From: Methylohalomonas lacus
Lineage (GTDB): Bacteria > Pseudomonadota > Gammaproteobacteria > Methylohalomonadales > Methylohalomonadaceae
DNA length: 64,000 nucleotides
Direction: 5' to 3'
NCBI RefSeq assembly: GCF_024808875.1
Contig: NZ_JANUCT010000008.1
Span: forward strand, 58,501-122,500
Positions 1 to 8,085 of the stretch are shown in pieces. The translations under genes were made by a program, and so were the position numbers. Position 1 is the stretch's first letter. Each line of letters starts with the position of its first letter. The notes beneath the pieces were generated by a model that was not told the DNA's origin, made no database searches, and worked only from the letters and a program-made list of their open reading frames with translations.

Positions 1-2
1 AT

Positions 3-131
3 TTCCGCCATTCCCTGCTGGCGGCCTACCGGCCGGAGGAAATCGACCGGCAACTGCACACGGCCGGTCTGGCGCATTTGAGTGCAGAACGCATCAGCGA
101 CCGCCACTGGCTGGTGGCCGGTGCGCGCTAG
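3..131 (+). CDS. C-terminus of a class I SAM-dependent methyltransferase (partial)
   Basis: The window opens inside a gene. The frame starting at base 3 reads 42 residues to a TAG at 129–131. The peptide ends in SDRHWLVAGAR, after a segment resembling the last helix and strand of class I SAM methyltransferases, where a DRHWLVxG ending is common. The SAM-binding motifs would lie upstream, outside the window, so substrate and exact family cannot be judged. Assignment rests only on the tail. Confidence 0.45.
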   Translation, partial: FRHSLLAAYRPEEIDRQLHTAGLAHLSAERISDRHWLVAGAR

Positions 132-133
132 AA

Positions 134-151
134 TGCACAATATTGGTGCGT
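134..151. promoter_or_regulatory. NtrC-type activator site upstream of glnA
   Basis: The 18 bases TGCACAATATTGGTGCGT fit the NtrC enhancer pattern of GCAC and GGTGC half-sites and closely resemble the E. coli glnA enhancer. A further half-site, TGCACCA, lies at 165–171. Both are about 90–110 bp upstream of the sigma-54 promoter at 244–259, the usual enhancer distance. This implies nitrogen-responsive activation of glnA by the NtrC encoded at 4.2 kb. Confidence 0.65.
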
Positions 152-243
152 TAATGGCGCATTTTGCACCAAAATAGACTTAATCAGCGAGCCGCCCTGA
201 TTGTAAGTACTTAAAATCAGGGGCATTCGCCCCGAACGATTCA

Positions 244-259
244 TGGCATGCTATATGCA
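244..259 (+). promoter_or_regulatory. sigma-54 (RpoN) promoter of glnA
   Basis: TGGCATGCTATATGCA contains the GG and GC dinucleotides whose first bases are 12 bp apart, the invariant spacing of −24/−12 promoters. Transcription would start near base 270, leaving a leader of about 100 nt before glnA. It sits downstream of NtrC-like sites, which supports the call. Confidence 0.7.
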
Positions 260-374
260 CTAATACTGTCCCGAATTGCTATTGAAATTGTCTTATCAGC
301 CACTTGGTTCATAGATGAGGCGTGAAGGACGCAAATATATAAAGCGGTGAATACCGACTGAGGAGATGCAACAA

Positions 375-1784
375 ATGTCTAAAGACAAGGTCCTGGAACT
401 GATTAAAAAGAGCGACGCCAAGTTCGTCGACATGCGTTTTGCCGACACCAAGGGCAAGGAACAGCATGTGACTATCCCGGCCAGCACCGTCGACGAGGAT
501 TTCTTCGAAAACGGCAAGATGTTCGACGGTTCGTCAATCGCCGGCTGGAAGGGCATTAACGAATCCGACATGGTGTTGATGCCGGATACGGAAACCGCTT
601 TTGTCGATCCGTTCTTCGATGACGCCACCATCAACATCCGCTGCGACGTGCTCGAGCCCTCGACCATGCAGGGCTATGAGCGCGATCCGCGTTCGCTGGC
701 CAAGCGTGCCGAGGCCTATCTGCAGTCCACCGGTATCGCCGACACCGCTTTTTTCGGCCCGGAGCCGGAATTCTTCGTATTCGACGACGTCCGCTGGGGC
801 TCGAGTATTCAGAGTTCGTTCTACGAGATCGATTCCGACGAGGGCAACTGGAATTCCGAGCGCGTGTTCGAGGAAGGCAATATTGGTCACCGGCCCGGCA
901 TCAAGGGCGGCTACTTCCCGGTGCCGCCGGTCGATTCGCTGCACAATATCCGTGCTGCCATGTGTCAGACGCTGGAACAGATCGGTATGCCGGTCGAGGT
1001 ACACCATCACGAAGTGGCGACTGCCGGTCAGGGCGAGATTGGCACCAAGTTCAATACCCTGGTGAAAAAGGCCGATGACCTGCTGGCGCTGAAGTATGTC
1101 GTGCAGAACGTGGCGCACGGTTTCGGCAAGACCGCGACCTTCATGCCCAAGCCACTGGTCGGTGACAACGGTTCCGGCATGCACGTGCACCAGTCGCTGG
1201 CGCGCGATGGCAAGAACCTGTTCGCCGGCGAGAAGTACGGTGGCCTGTCGGAAACGGCATTGCACTACATCGGCGGTATCTTCAAGCATGCTCGCGCGAT
1301 CAACGCCTTTACCAACGCCAGCACCAACAGCTACAAGCGTCTGGTGCCGGGCTTTGAGGCACCGGTCATGCTGGCCTACTCGGCACGTAACCGTTCGGCG
1401 TCCTGCCGTATTCCGTGGGTCTCTAGCCCGAAGGCACGCCGTATCGAGATGCGTTTCCCGGACTCCAGCGGCAACCCGTATCTGTGCTTTGCCGCACTGA
1501 TGATGGCCGGTCTCGACGGCATCCAGAACAAGATCGATCCGGGTAACCCGATGGAAAAGGATCTCTATGATCTGCCGCCGGAAGAAGAGCTCAGCATCCC
1601 GACCGTGGCCACCTCGCTGGAAATGGCGCTGGAAGCCCTGGACAAGGACCGTGAGTTCCTCACTGCCGGTGGTGTGTTCACCGACGACATGATCGACGGT
1701 TACCTGGAATTGAAGAAGGAAGAAGTCACGCGCCTGCGCATGACCACGCATCCGGTCGAGTTCGACATGTACTACAGCCTGTAA
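375..1784 (+). CDS. glnA: Glutamine synthetase, type I
   Basis: Joins ammonia to glutamate using ATP, the main entry of ammonium into metabolism, as a cytoplasmic dodecamer. The 469-residue product matches the usual GlnA length and carries the conserved beta-grasp and catalytic domains, including the [14 protein letters not shown] and NRSASCRIP segments. The adenylylation tyrosine is present at residue 398 in LYDLPPEE, so activity is probably controlled by GlnE. I chose the ATG at 375 over the in-frame ATG at 366 because the AGGAG at 361–365 is too close to the latter and [10 protein letters not shown] is the standard N-terminus. The gene lies behind NtrC sites and a sigma-54 promoter and is followed by a strong terminator. 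Confidence 0.98.
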   Translation: MSKDKVLELIKKSDAKFVDMRFADTKGKEQHVTIPASTVDEDFFENGKMFDGSSIAGWKGINESDMVLMPDTETAFVDPFFDDATINIRCDVLEPSTMQGYERDPRSLAKRAEAYLQSTGIADTAFFGPEPEFFVFDDVRWGSSIQSSFYEIDSDEGNWNSERVFEEGNIGHRPGIKGGYFPVPPVDSLHNIRAAMCQTLEQIGMPVEVHHHEVATAGQGEIGTKFNTLVKKADDLLALKYVVQNVAHGFGKTATFMPKPLVGDNGSGMHVHQSLARDGKNLFAGEKYGGLSETALHYIGGIFKHARAINAFTNASTNSYKRLVPGFEAPVMLAYSARNRSASCRIPWVSSPKARRIEMRFPDSSGNPYLCFAALMMAGLDGIQNKIDPGNPMEKDLYDLPPEEELSIPTVATSLEMALEALDKDREFLTAGGVFTDDMIDGYLELKKEEVTRLRMTTHPVEFDMYYSL

Positions 1785-1810
1785 CCGGCCGCAGCAGTCC
1801 CTGGAGTCCG

Positions 1811-1838
1811 AAAACCCCGCCGCTGGCGGGGTTTTTTT
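1811..1838 (+). terminator. Intrinsic terminator after glnA
   Basis: A GC-rich stem, AACCCCGCC paired with GGCGGGGTT around a short loop, is followed by a run of seven T. It lies 26 bp behind the glnA stop and should separate glnA from the downstream DUF4124–ntrBC genes. Confidence 0.9.
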
Positions 1839-1884
1839 ATGGCTGCTGTTCGTGGCAGCGCCGACACCGCCGCGAAGCAAGGGG

Positions 1885-1937
1885 TCGGCTCTCGCGCTGC
1901 AATCATTTTCCCGGTCCGGCCCGGGGGGCTCCTACGA
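1885..1937. repeat. Degenerate REP-like remnant
   Basis: Two pieces resemble the REP units at 36.4 kb when read on the minus strand: AGGGGTCGGCTC near 1887 and CCCGGGGGGCTCCTAC ending at 1935. Both keep the GGGG core and the CTCC(T)AC-like end, but they have decayed and no longer pair cleanly. It lies in the 435-bp gap between glnA and the DUF4124 gene. Confidence 0.3.
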
Positions 1938-1942
1938 GGGTA

Positions 1943-1970
1943 TTTGGTCAATGGTGATTCGTGATTGGCA
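1943..1970. repeat. Degenerate 7-bp tandem repeat, left arm
   Basis: Four consecutive heptamers (TTTGGTC, AATGGTG, ATTCGTG, ATTGGCA) with consensus close to ATTGGTG. On the opposite strand they resemble the perfect array at 2070–2118, so the two form an imperfect inverted pair about 100 bp apart. No gene is visible between glnA and base 2220; these repeats, the terminator and a REP remnant fill the gap. Confidence 0.6.
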
Positions 1971-2069
1971 ATGCCTGCCATTGTGGCTGCGAATTCTGAA
2001 TCCCGTAACTCTCCAGAGGATGTTTGATTGTTCCTTGACATCAAAACAGGGTCGATCACGCTATTTTGG

Positions 2070-2118
2070 TCACCAGTCACCAGTCACCAGTCACCAGTCA
2101 CCAGTCACCAGTCACCAG
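2070..2118. repeat. Perfect (TCACCAG)x7 tandem repeat
   Basis: Seven identical 7-bp units run without interruption from 2070 to 2118, a 49-bp perfect microsatellite about 100 bp before the DUF4124 start. It is the most homogeneous member of a family of heptamer arrays scattered through intergenic spaces of this window. Its homogeneity suggests recent expansion by slippage. Confidence 0.97.
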
Positions 2119-2219
2119 CCTGTGGCACCTTTCACGATCAGCGACGGGTCCGGCAGAACTATACGCGTGACAATTCATCCAAACTTGTGTACCCGTAATG
2201 TCTGGGATAAGCTCAAACA

Positions 2220-2894
2220 ATGCATAAGTTACTGTTTCCTTCGGGATTGCTGCTCGCGCTGGTGCTACTGCCGGTAGCTGCGGGGGCAGCGATCTACAAG
2301 AGCGTCGACGAGAACGGCAATACCGTCTTTTCCGATCAGCCGTCGCCTGGCGCCGAGCAGATCGAGAAAAAGCAGGTGCCGACCGTGCCCGCGGCGGTAC
2401 CGGATGTGGACTTTGATGATTCCGCTGAGGGCGAACAGCAGGAACAGGCCGGTGACGCTTACAGCCTGCGCATCGCCAGCCCGGAACATGACAGCGCGGT
2501 GCGTGAAAACGCCGGCAACATCACGGTTAATATTGCGCTTGAGCCGAACCTGCGACAGGGACACGAGGTCGTGCTGTACTTGGATGGCGAGGAAGCCGCG
2601 CGCGGCAGCATGTCGAGTTTCAGTCTGGCCAACATCGACCGAGGCACGCACAATCTGACTGCAGCCGTGTTCGACGCCAGCGGCAACGAGCTGGCCCGCT
2701 CCGACAGCACTGAGTTCACCATGCAGCGCCGTTCCAGGCTGCAGAATTCGCCCGAGAACCCGGCGCCTAACACCTCGGCACCGGAGGGGACACCGACCAA
2801 TCCGCCCGACGGCAGCAGTTCCGGGCAGAATCCGATCACGCCCAATAACCCCGGCCCGACTCCCACCAACCCGCCGCGTCCGCCGGCACGCTGA
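2220..2894 (+). CDS. DUF4124 domain protein, exported
   Basis: A 224-residue protein of unknown function. The first ~23 residues form a signal peptide (hydrophobic LLLALVLLPVAAGA), followed by a DUF4124 domain beginning IYKSVDENGNTVFSDQP. Residues ~80–165 look like a beta-rich domain, and the last ~50 residues are a Pro/Asn/Thr/Ser-rich tail, probably unstructured. Exported DUF4124 proteins often lie between glnA and ntrB in gammaproteobacteria, and that position is kept here. The start has no strong ribosome binding site. Nothing ties it mechanistically to nitrogen control beyond location. Confidence 0.85.
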   Translation: MHKLLFPSGLLLALVLLPVAAGAAIYKSVDENGNTVFSDQPSPGAEQIEKKQVPTVPAAVPDVDFDDSAEGEQQEQAGDAYSLRIASPEHDSAVRENAGNITVNIALEPNLRQGHEVVLYLDGEEAARGSMSSFSLANIDRGTHNLTAAVFDASGNELARSDSTEFTMQRRSRLQNSPENPAPNTSAPEGTPTNPPDGSSSGQNPITPNNPGPTPTNPPRPPAR

Positions 2895-2943
2895 ATGCCC
2901 GGCGCCAGCGGCGCCCAACCATCCTTTGCACCAATCCGGCAAG

Positions 2944-2960
2944 TTGGTCTGCATCTTGCT
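2944..2960 (+). promoter_or_regulatory. Candidate sigma-54 promoter of ntrBC
   Basis: TTGGTCTGCATCTTGCT has the TGG and TTGC elements with the first bases of GG (2946) and GC (2958) exactly 12 bp apart. A TGCACCA NtrC half-site is at 2927–2933, unusually close. Start of transcription would be near 2971. If real, ntrBC would be nitrogen-regulated independently of the glnA promoter. Confidence 0.5.
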
Positions 2961-3099
2961 GGTTATTTGGTATGACTTTCGATGCCCTTAATGGCACATT
3001 TATAAGTGCCTGATAATAATGTTTAATTATTACAGACCGCGAGACACCATCGAGACCGCTTGGCACGAACGCACTAAAATAGTGCAAAATGATTCAACA

Positions 3100-4161
3100 A
3101 TGACCAGCCCCTTGCCCTTGGTACGGACGATCTTCGACAACCTCACCACCGCGGTGCTGGTGTTCGATGCGCAGTTGCGTGTGCAAACGATCAATACCGC
3201 GGCCGAGAACCTGCTATCAACCAGCGTACGCAAGACGCAGGGCCAGACGCCGGCCGAGGTTCTGCCGCTGGCGCCCCAGTTTGCCGAGGCGGTGGCGCGT
3301 GCCCTGGATTCCGACCACGCGTTCACCGAGTGGGGCATGGAATTGCAGCTCGTCGACGGCAAGAATCTTGTTGTCGACTGCATGATCACACCGCTCGTCG
3401 ACAGCAATGAAACCCGCTCGTCGCGGGTGATCGTGGAACTGGTTAGCACGCACATGCATTCACGTATTGTGCGGGAGGAAAACCTGCAGTCGCTGCATGA
3501 CACAGCGCGCGAGTCGATGCGTGCGGTGGCGCATGAAGTGAAAAATCCCCTGGGCGGACTGCGCGGCGCCGCGCAGTTGCTGGAACGCGAACTCGACGAT
3601 GACGGGCTGAAGGAATATACCCGCATCATCATCAGCGAGGCGGATCGTCTGCGTAATCTGGTCGATCGCATGCTCGGCCCGAACAGCAAGCCGTATTTCG
3701 AGCAGCTCAATATTCATGAAGTGCTGGAATACATTTGCAGCCTGATGGAAGCCGAGACCGACGGTGCCTTCACCGTAGAGCGCGTTTACGACCCGTCGCT
3801 GCCGGAAGTCAGTGCCGACCGGGAAAAGCTTATCCAGGCGATTCTGAACATTGTTCGCAACGCCTGGCAGGCCGCCGGGCCGCAGGGCCAGGTCACGTTG
3901 CTGACCCGGCCGCAGCGGCTGTTCACCATTGGTCAGAAAGTGCACAAGCTGGTCTTCCGCATCGAGGTAATCGATGACGGTCCCGGTATTCCACCGGAGA
4001 TCGGTGCCGGAGCGTTTTATCCCCTCATCACCGGCCGTGCTGACGGTACCGGCCTGGGACTGTCGATCGCACAGTCCCTGATTCATGAACATGGAGGCCT
4101 GATTGAATATGAGCGTCGTGACGGGAAGACCGTATTCGGCATCTCAATCCCATTGGAGTGA
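3100..4161 (+). CDS. ntrB: Nitrogen regulation sensor histidine kinase NtrB
   Basis: Cytoplasmic histidine kinase that, with PII, sets the phosphorylation of NtrC. From the chosen ATG the protein is 353 residues: a PAS domain (~8–120), a dimerisation/phosphoacceptor helix with His145 in AHEVKNPLGG, and an ATPase domain with the N box (ILNIVRNAWQAA, ~248), DDGPGIPPE and GTGLGLSIAQ. An upstream in-frame ATG at 3019 would add 27 residues unlike known NtrB N-termini (which begin near the LTTAVLVFD strand), so 3100 is preferred. It lies 7 bp before ntrC. Confidence 0.95.
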   Translation: MTSPLPLVRTIFDNLTTAVLVFDAQLRVQTINTAAENLLSTSVRKTQGQTPAEVLPLAPQFAEAVARALDSDHAFTEWGMELQLVDGKNLVVDCMITPLVDSNETRSSRVIVELVSTHMHSRIVREENLQSLHDTARESMRAVAHEVKNPLGGLRGAAQLLERELDDDGLKEYTRIIISEADRLRNLVDRMLGPNSKPYFEQLNIHEVLEYICSLMEAETDGAFTVERVYDPSLPEVSADREKLIQAILNIVRNAWQAAGPQGQVTLLTRPQRLFTIGQKVHKLVFRIEVIDDGPGIPPEIGAGAFYPLITGRADGTGLGLSIAQSLIHEHGGLIEYERRDGKTVFGISIPLE

Positions 4162-4168
4162 GCGGTTT

Positions 4169-5572
4169 ATGAGCGAAAGCAAGACAATATGGATCGTTGA
4201 CGATGATCGCTCGATTCGCTGGGTGCTGGAAAAGGCGTTGGCGAAGGAGTCATTGGAAACCCGCAGTTTCGATAACCCGCGCGAGGTCCTGTCTGCACTG
4301 GAACGCGAACGTCCCGATCTGATCATTTCCGATATCCGCATGCCGGAGGGCGATGGCGTGAAAATGATGGAGACGGTCAAGGAGCGGGCACCGGAAGTGC
4401 CGGTCATCATCATGACCGCGTATTCGGATCTGGACCGTGCCGTGTCGGCATTTCGTGGCGGCGCCTTCGAGTACCTGTCAAAACCATTCGACGTCGACGA
4501 GGTGCTGAGCCTGGTCAACCGGGCGGTGCGCCAGCAGGAGATACCGGCCACCAGCGCGGATATGGACAGCAGCGCGATCGATCCGGAAATCATCGGGTCG
4601 GCACCGGCGATGCAGGAGGTCTTTCGCGCCATCGGCCGATTGTCGCGTTCCAATCTCACGGTGCTGATCACCGGCGAGTCCGGTACCGGCAAGGAGCTGG
4701 TCGCGCGAGCGTTGCATCGGCACAGCCCGCGCGCCGACAGTCGTTTCATTGCCCTGAACACGGCCGCCATCCCGCGCGAGCTGCTGGAATCGGAACTGTT
4801 CGGCCATGAAAAAGGGGCGTTTACCGGCGCGACGGCGCAACGCATCGGTCGCTTCGAGCAGGCCCACGGCGGTACGCTGTTTCTCGACGAGATCGGTGAC
4901 ATGCCGGCGGAACTGCAGACGCGCCTGCTGCGCGTGCTCGCCGACGGCGAGTTTTACCGTGTCGGCGGCCATACCCCGATCCGGGTCGACGTGCGCGTCA
5001 TCGCCGCAACCCACCAGAACCTTGAACAGCGCGTCAAGGAAGGCAGTTTCCGCGAGGACCTGTTGCACCGACTCAACGTGATTCGCGTGCATGTGCCGTC
5101 ACTGCGCGAACGTCGCCCGGATGTCACTGTTCTGGCTGAGCATTTTCTGAAAAGCGCCGCCCGCGAACTCGATGTCGAACCGAAACAGTTGTTACCGGAG
5201 ACGGCCGATTTTCTGAATAAACTGGACTGGCCCGGCAATGTGCGCCAGCTCGAGAACTTCTGTCGCTGGGTGACGGTCATGGCCTCGGGCCAGCAGATCC
5301 ATATTGATGACCTGCCGCCGGAACTGCGGGAAAATACCGCCGTCTCCAGCAGCAGTGCGGACTGGGAAAGCATGTTGCGAGCCTGGGCCGAGTCGACCCT
5401 GCAAAACGGCAACGATCACCTGCTCGACGATGCCGTGCCGCGGTTTGAACGCATCATGATCGAGACCGCCCTGAAAATGACCGGCGGCCGGCGCCAGGAT
5501 GCGGCCAGACTGCTCGGTTGGGGCCGCAACACGCTGACGCGCAAGATCAAGGAACTCGACATGGAGCTGTAG
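4169..5572 (+). CDS. ntrC: Nitrogen regulation response regulator NtrC
   Basis: Sigma-54 activator of nitrogen-assimilation promoters, paired with the NtrB just upstream. The 467-residue protein has a receiver domain (1–120) with the phosphoacceptor Asp55 in ISDIRMPEGDG, an AAA+ domain (~138–375) with Walker A GESGTGKE at 169 and the sigma-54-contacting GAFTGA at 216, and a Fis-type helix-turn-helix at the C-terminus (ARLLGWGRNTLTRKIKEL). The ATG at 4169 is 7 bp after the ntrB stop and gives the standard N-terminus MSESKTIWIVDDD, so the longer frame opening at 4103 is rejected. It probably acts on the sites before glnA. Confidence 0.97.
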   Translation: MSESKTIWIVDDDRSIRWVLEKALAKESLETRSFDNPREVLSALERERPDLIISDIRMPEGDGVKMMETVKERAPEVPVIIMTAYSDLDRAVSAFRGGAFEYLSKPFDVDEVLSLVNRAVRQQEIPATSADMDSSAIDPEIIGSAPAMQEVFRAIGRLSRSNLTVLITGESGTGKELVARALHRHSPRADSRFIALNTAAIPRELLESELFGHEKGAFTGATAQRIGRFEQAHGGTLFLDEIGDMPAELQTRLLRVLADGEFYRVGGHTPIRVDVRVIAATHQNLEQRVKEGSFREDLLHRLNVIRVHVPSLRERRPDVTVLAEHFLKSAARELDVEPKQLLPETADFLNKLDWPGNVRQLENFCRWVTVMASGQQIHIDDLPPELRENTAVSSSSADWESMLRAWAESTLQNGNDHLLDDAVPRFERIMIETALKMTGGRRQDAARLLGWGRNTLTRKIKELDMEL

Positions 5573-5735
5573 GCATTCGCCGCTGAACATCTGTCAGTGG
5601 CCGGATCGCTGCACGCCTACCCACAATGCGCCGGTTCTGGCGGCGTTATTTGCCAACCGCTGTTTTTGATGCGGCCGCCCGGCCGGTGGGCAGTTGTTTT
5701 CCATCCTGGCGCACTGTGCCGGATTTTTCGGTACG

Positions 5736-6122
5736 ATGACGGCTACAAGGCTGACATCAAAACAATACGCACCCGTGCCGGAATCCAACCTGTTGACCTG
5801 CCTGCCCCGACTGCTCGCCACGCTGATGTTGTGCGGCGTTGTCATTGCCGTGCAGGCCGACGACGCTACTGGCGACAACGCCGGGCTGCGTCGAGCCCAG
5901 ATGCTCAGTTTCAACTGTTTCACCTGTCACGGGCCGGAGGGGCAGGGCAGCGGTGAGATTCCGGCGCTTGCCGGGCGCGCGGCGGATGAGCTGAAGGCCA
6001 GGCTGCAGGCCTACAAGCGCGGCACCAAACAGGGCACGATCATGAACCGTATTGCGCGTGGCTACAGTGACGCCGAGATCGACATCATTGCCGATTATTT
6101 CGCGGAGCTTGAGCGTGAATAG
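5736..6122 (+). CDS. fccA: Flavocytochrome c sulfide dehydrogenase, monoheme cytochrome subunit
   Basis: Electron-accepting subunit of periplasmic sulfide dehydrogenase. A signal peptide with hydrophobic core LLATLMLCGVVIAVQA precedes a small class I cytochrome c with a single CFTCH heme motif and a later Met, probably the one in GTIMNRI, as likely distal ligand. It has one heme, unlike the diheme subunit of Allochromatium; monoheme forms occur in other sulfur oxidisers. The start is uncertain: ATG 5736 (128 residues) or GTG 5775 (115 residues) both keep the signal peptide, and neither has a clear ribosome site. Its stop overlaps the fccB start by 8 bp, consistent with translational coupling. 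Confidence 0.8.
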   Translation: MTATRLTSKQYAPVPESNLLTCLPRLLATLMLCGVVIAVQADDATGDNAGLRRAQMLSFNCFTCHGPEGQGSGEIPALAGRAADELKARLQAYKRGTKQGTIMNRIARGYSDAEIDIIADYFAELERE

Positions 6123-7395
6123 CCAGCGGCGCCGGTTTCTGCAGACGCTGGCGGCGATGGGGGTCAGCGTTACTGCTGCGCCGTTGTTCGCCGACTGCAA
6201 GTGTCTCGGTGGCGGTCGCGTGGTGATCGTCGGCGGCGGCTACGGCGGCACGACCTGCGCCCGCTACCTGCGCCGGCTGAATCCGAAGATCGAGGTGCTG
6301 CTGGTCGAACCGGACGCCCGTTATACGAGCTGTCCGTTCAGCAATCTGATGCTCGCCGGCATCGAACCGTTACCCGAGCTGCGTCACGACTACCGCTCGC
6401 TACAGGACGATCACGGTGTGCGTGTCATCCACGACTGTGCGGTCGGTATCGATACCGACATACAGGTCGTCAAGCTCGCCAGCGGCGCCTGGCTGACCTA
6501 CGATCGTGCCGTGTTCTCTCCTGGCATTTCGTTCATGTGGGATTCGCCGGTCGGTTATAGCCGCGATACCGTGACAGCCATGCCGCATGCCTGGAAGGCC
6601 GGTCGTCAGACCCGCATTCTGCGCGACCAGTTACGCGCCATGGACGACGGCGGCGTCGTCGCAATCGCCGTACCGCCGAAACCCTTCCGTTGCCCGCCCG
6701 GCCCGTACGAGCGGGCCGGTCTGATCGCCTGGTACCTCAAGCAGCACAAGCCGCGTTCGAAGGTGCTGATACTCGATGGCAATGAAACCTTTTCCAAGCA
6801 GGATGTTTTCGAGGAAGCCTGGGCACAGCTATACCCCGGCATGATCGAACGTGTCGGTGTGTCCGGTTACGGTGCCGTTACGCGCGTTGATCCGGCAACG
6901 AATACGCTGTTTACCGAGACCGACCGGCATCGCGTCGATGTCGCCAACGTGATCCCGTCACAACAGGCCGGTCGCATCGCTCTTGAGACCGGCCTGGCCG
7001 ACAATAGCGGCTGGTGTCCGATCGACCCGCATACCTTCGAGTCGAGCCAGCTGCCGAAGGTGCATGTCATCGGCGATGCCAGTATCGCCTACCCGATTCC
7101 GAAATCGGCCTCGGCGGCCAACAGCGAGGCCAAGCTGTGTGCCCTGGCCATCGTGGCGCTGCTGGCGGATGAGGCGCCGCCGCCGGCGTCTCTGCACAAC
7201 ACCTGCTACAGCATGGCGGCGCCGGACTACGGGTTCTCCGTCAATGGCATCTACGATGTGCGCGACGGTAAAATCAACGCCATCGACCGGGCCGGCGGCG
7301 TTAGCCCGCTGGCCGCGCCGGCATCAGTTCGTGCGCAGGAGGCCCGACATGCCCACGACTGGTACGCCAGCATCGTCCGCGACAGCTTCGGCTGA
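6115..7395 (+). CDS. fccB: Flavocytochrome c sulfide dehydrogenase, flavoprotein subunit
   Basis: Oxidises sulfide to sulfur in the periplasm and passes electrons to the adjacent cytochrome. The GTG at 6115 gives a twin-arginine signal (RRRFLQTLAAMG), suiting export of a folded flavoprotein. The FAD-binding motif VVIVGGGYGGTTCARYL starts near residue 37. Cys73 in YTSCPFSN matches the cysteine that covalently binds FAD in this family, and Cys193 (FRCPPGPYER) and Cys364 (HNTCYS) match the redox disulfide pair. The C-terminal region from ~340 fits the flavocytochrome c flavin-binding domain. Length 426 is normal. Catalytic residues look complete, so I expect an active enzyme; a SoxF-like role is the main alternative. 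Confidence 0.92.
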   Translation: MNSQRRRFLQTLAAMGVSVTAAPLFADCKCLGGGRVVIVGGGYGGTTCARYLRRLNPKIEVLLVEPDARYTSCPFSNLMLAGIEPLPELRHDYRSLQDDHGVRVIHDCAVGIDTDIQVVKLASGAWLTYDRAVFSPGISFMWDSPVGYSRDTVTAMPHAWKAGRQTRILRDQLRAMDDGGVVAIAVPPKPFRCPPGPYERAGLIAWYLKQHKPRSKVLILDGNETFSKQDVFEEAWAQLYPGMIERVGVSGYGAVTRVDPATNTLFTETDRHRVDVANVIPSQQAGRIALETGLADNSGWCPIDPHTFESSQLPKVHVIGDASIAYPIPKSASAANSEAKLCALAIVALLADEAPPPASLHNTCYSMAAPDYGFSVNGIYDVRDGKINAIDRAGGVSPLAAPASVRAQEARHAHDWYASIVRDSFG

Positions 7396-7397
7396 AG

Positions 7398-8084
7398 CTA
7401 GTCGGTGGCCGCCGCCAGCAGCGTGGGCAGTCCCTCAAGATCGCTTAAAGTATGCAGCGGCCTGCCCGGCAGTTCCTCGGTAATCCCCTGGCGGCGGTTG
7501 ATCCAGACACAACTCAGGCCGAAATAGGCGGCGCCGGCAATATCCCAGGCATTGGCGGACTGGAAACTGATGCCGGCCGCCGGTGGGCCGAAACGGTCGA
7601 CCGCCAGTTCATAGACCCGCGGCGACGGCTTGTAGATGCGCAGGCTGTCAACCGTGAGAATGTCATCGAGCCAGTCGCCGATGCCGCTGTGCTCGACGCA
7701 GGACCGCATCATGGCGCTGGTGCCATTGGTGAGGATGGCAACGCCGTAGCCCTGCTGCTTGAGCGTGCGCAGAACGCCCGGCACTTCCGGGTAACAGTCG
7801 AGGCGGTTGTAGGCGTCCAGCAGGTCAGTGCGTAACGCCGGGTCGTCGATAGCCGCCTGGCGCAGGGCGTAGTCGAGCGAATCGGCCAGTACGCGCTCGA
7901 AGTCGGCGTATTCACCCATCAGGCTGCGCAGCCAGGTGTACTCAAGCTGCTTCTGGCGCCAGGTCGCGGAAACGGCCTCCGCCTGTGCACCGACGCGATC
8001 ACGCAGCCGCGCGACCGCCGAGTGGACGTCGAATAGCGTGCCGTAGGCGTCGAAGACACAGGCGTGGGGGTGCTGTTCGTACAT
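7398..8084 (-). CDS. HAD-family hydrolase, type II haloacid dehalogenase-like
   Basis: A 228-residue HAD hydrolase with nucleophile motif FDAYGTLFDV near the N-terminus, motif II ILTNGT, Lys in YKPSPRVYELA and the later FQSANAWDIAGAAYFG segment, which resembles (S)-2-haloacid dehalogenases. Actual substrate is unknown; many relatives are plain phosphatases. The ATG at 8084 is 1 bp past the stop of the DUF484 gene, so the two are co-transcribed. The longer open frame upstream only shadows DUF484. It converges on fccB with 2 bp between the stop codons. Confidence 0.88.
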   Translation of the reverse strand: MYEQHPHACVFDAYGTLFDVHSAVARLRDRVGAQAEAVSATWRQKQLEYTWLRSLMGEYADFERVLADSLDYALRQAAIDDPALRTDLLDAYNRLDCYPEVPGVLRTLKQQGYGVAILTNGTSAMMRSCVEHSGIGDWLDDILTVDSLRIYKPSPRVYELAVDRFGPPAAGISFQSANAWDIAGAAYFGLSCVWINRRQGITEELPGRPLHTLSDLEGLPTLLAAATD

Positions 8085-8085
8085 G

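Noticed and set aside
534..1880. Long open frame on the minus strand across glnA
   Set aside because: It is the antisense shadow of a highly conserved glnA; codon bias of GC-rich DNA opens such frames. The same applies to long frames opposite mnmG, speA, glyS and atpD.
2070..2118. CRISPR-like array
   Set aside because: Units are 7 bp with no spacers and there are no cas genes; it is a simple tandem repeat.
3057..3075. Second sigma-54 promoter just before ntrB (TTGGCACGAACGCAC)
   Set aside because: GG and GC are 9 bp apart instead of 12, which sigma-54 does not tolerate.
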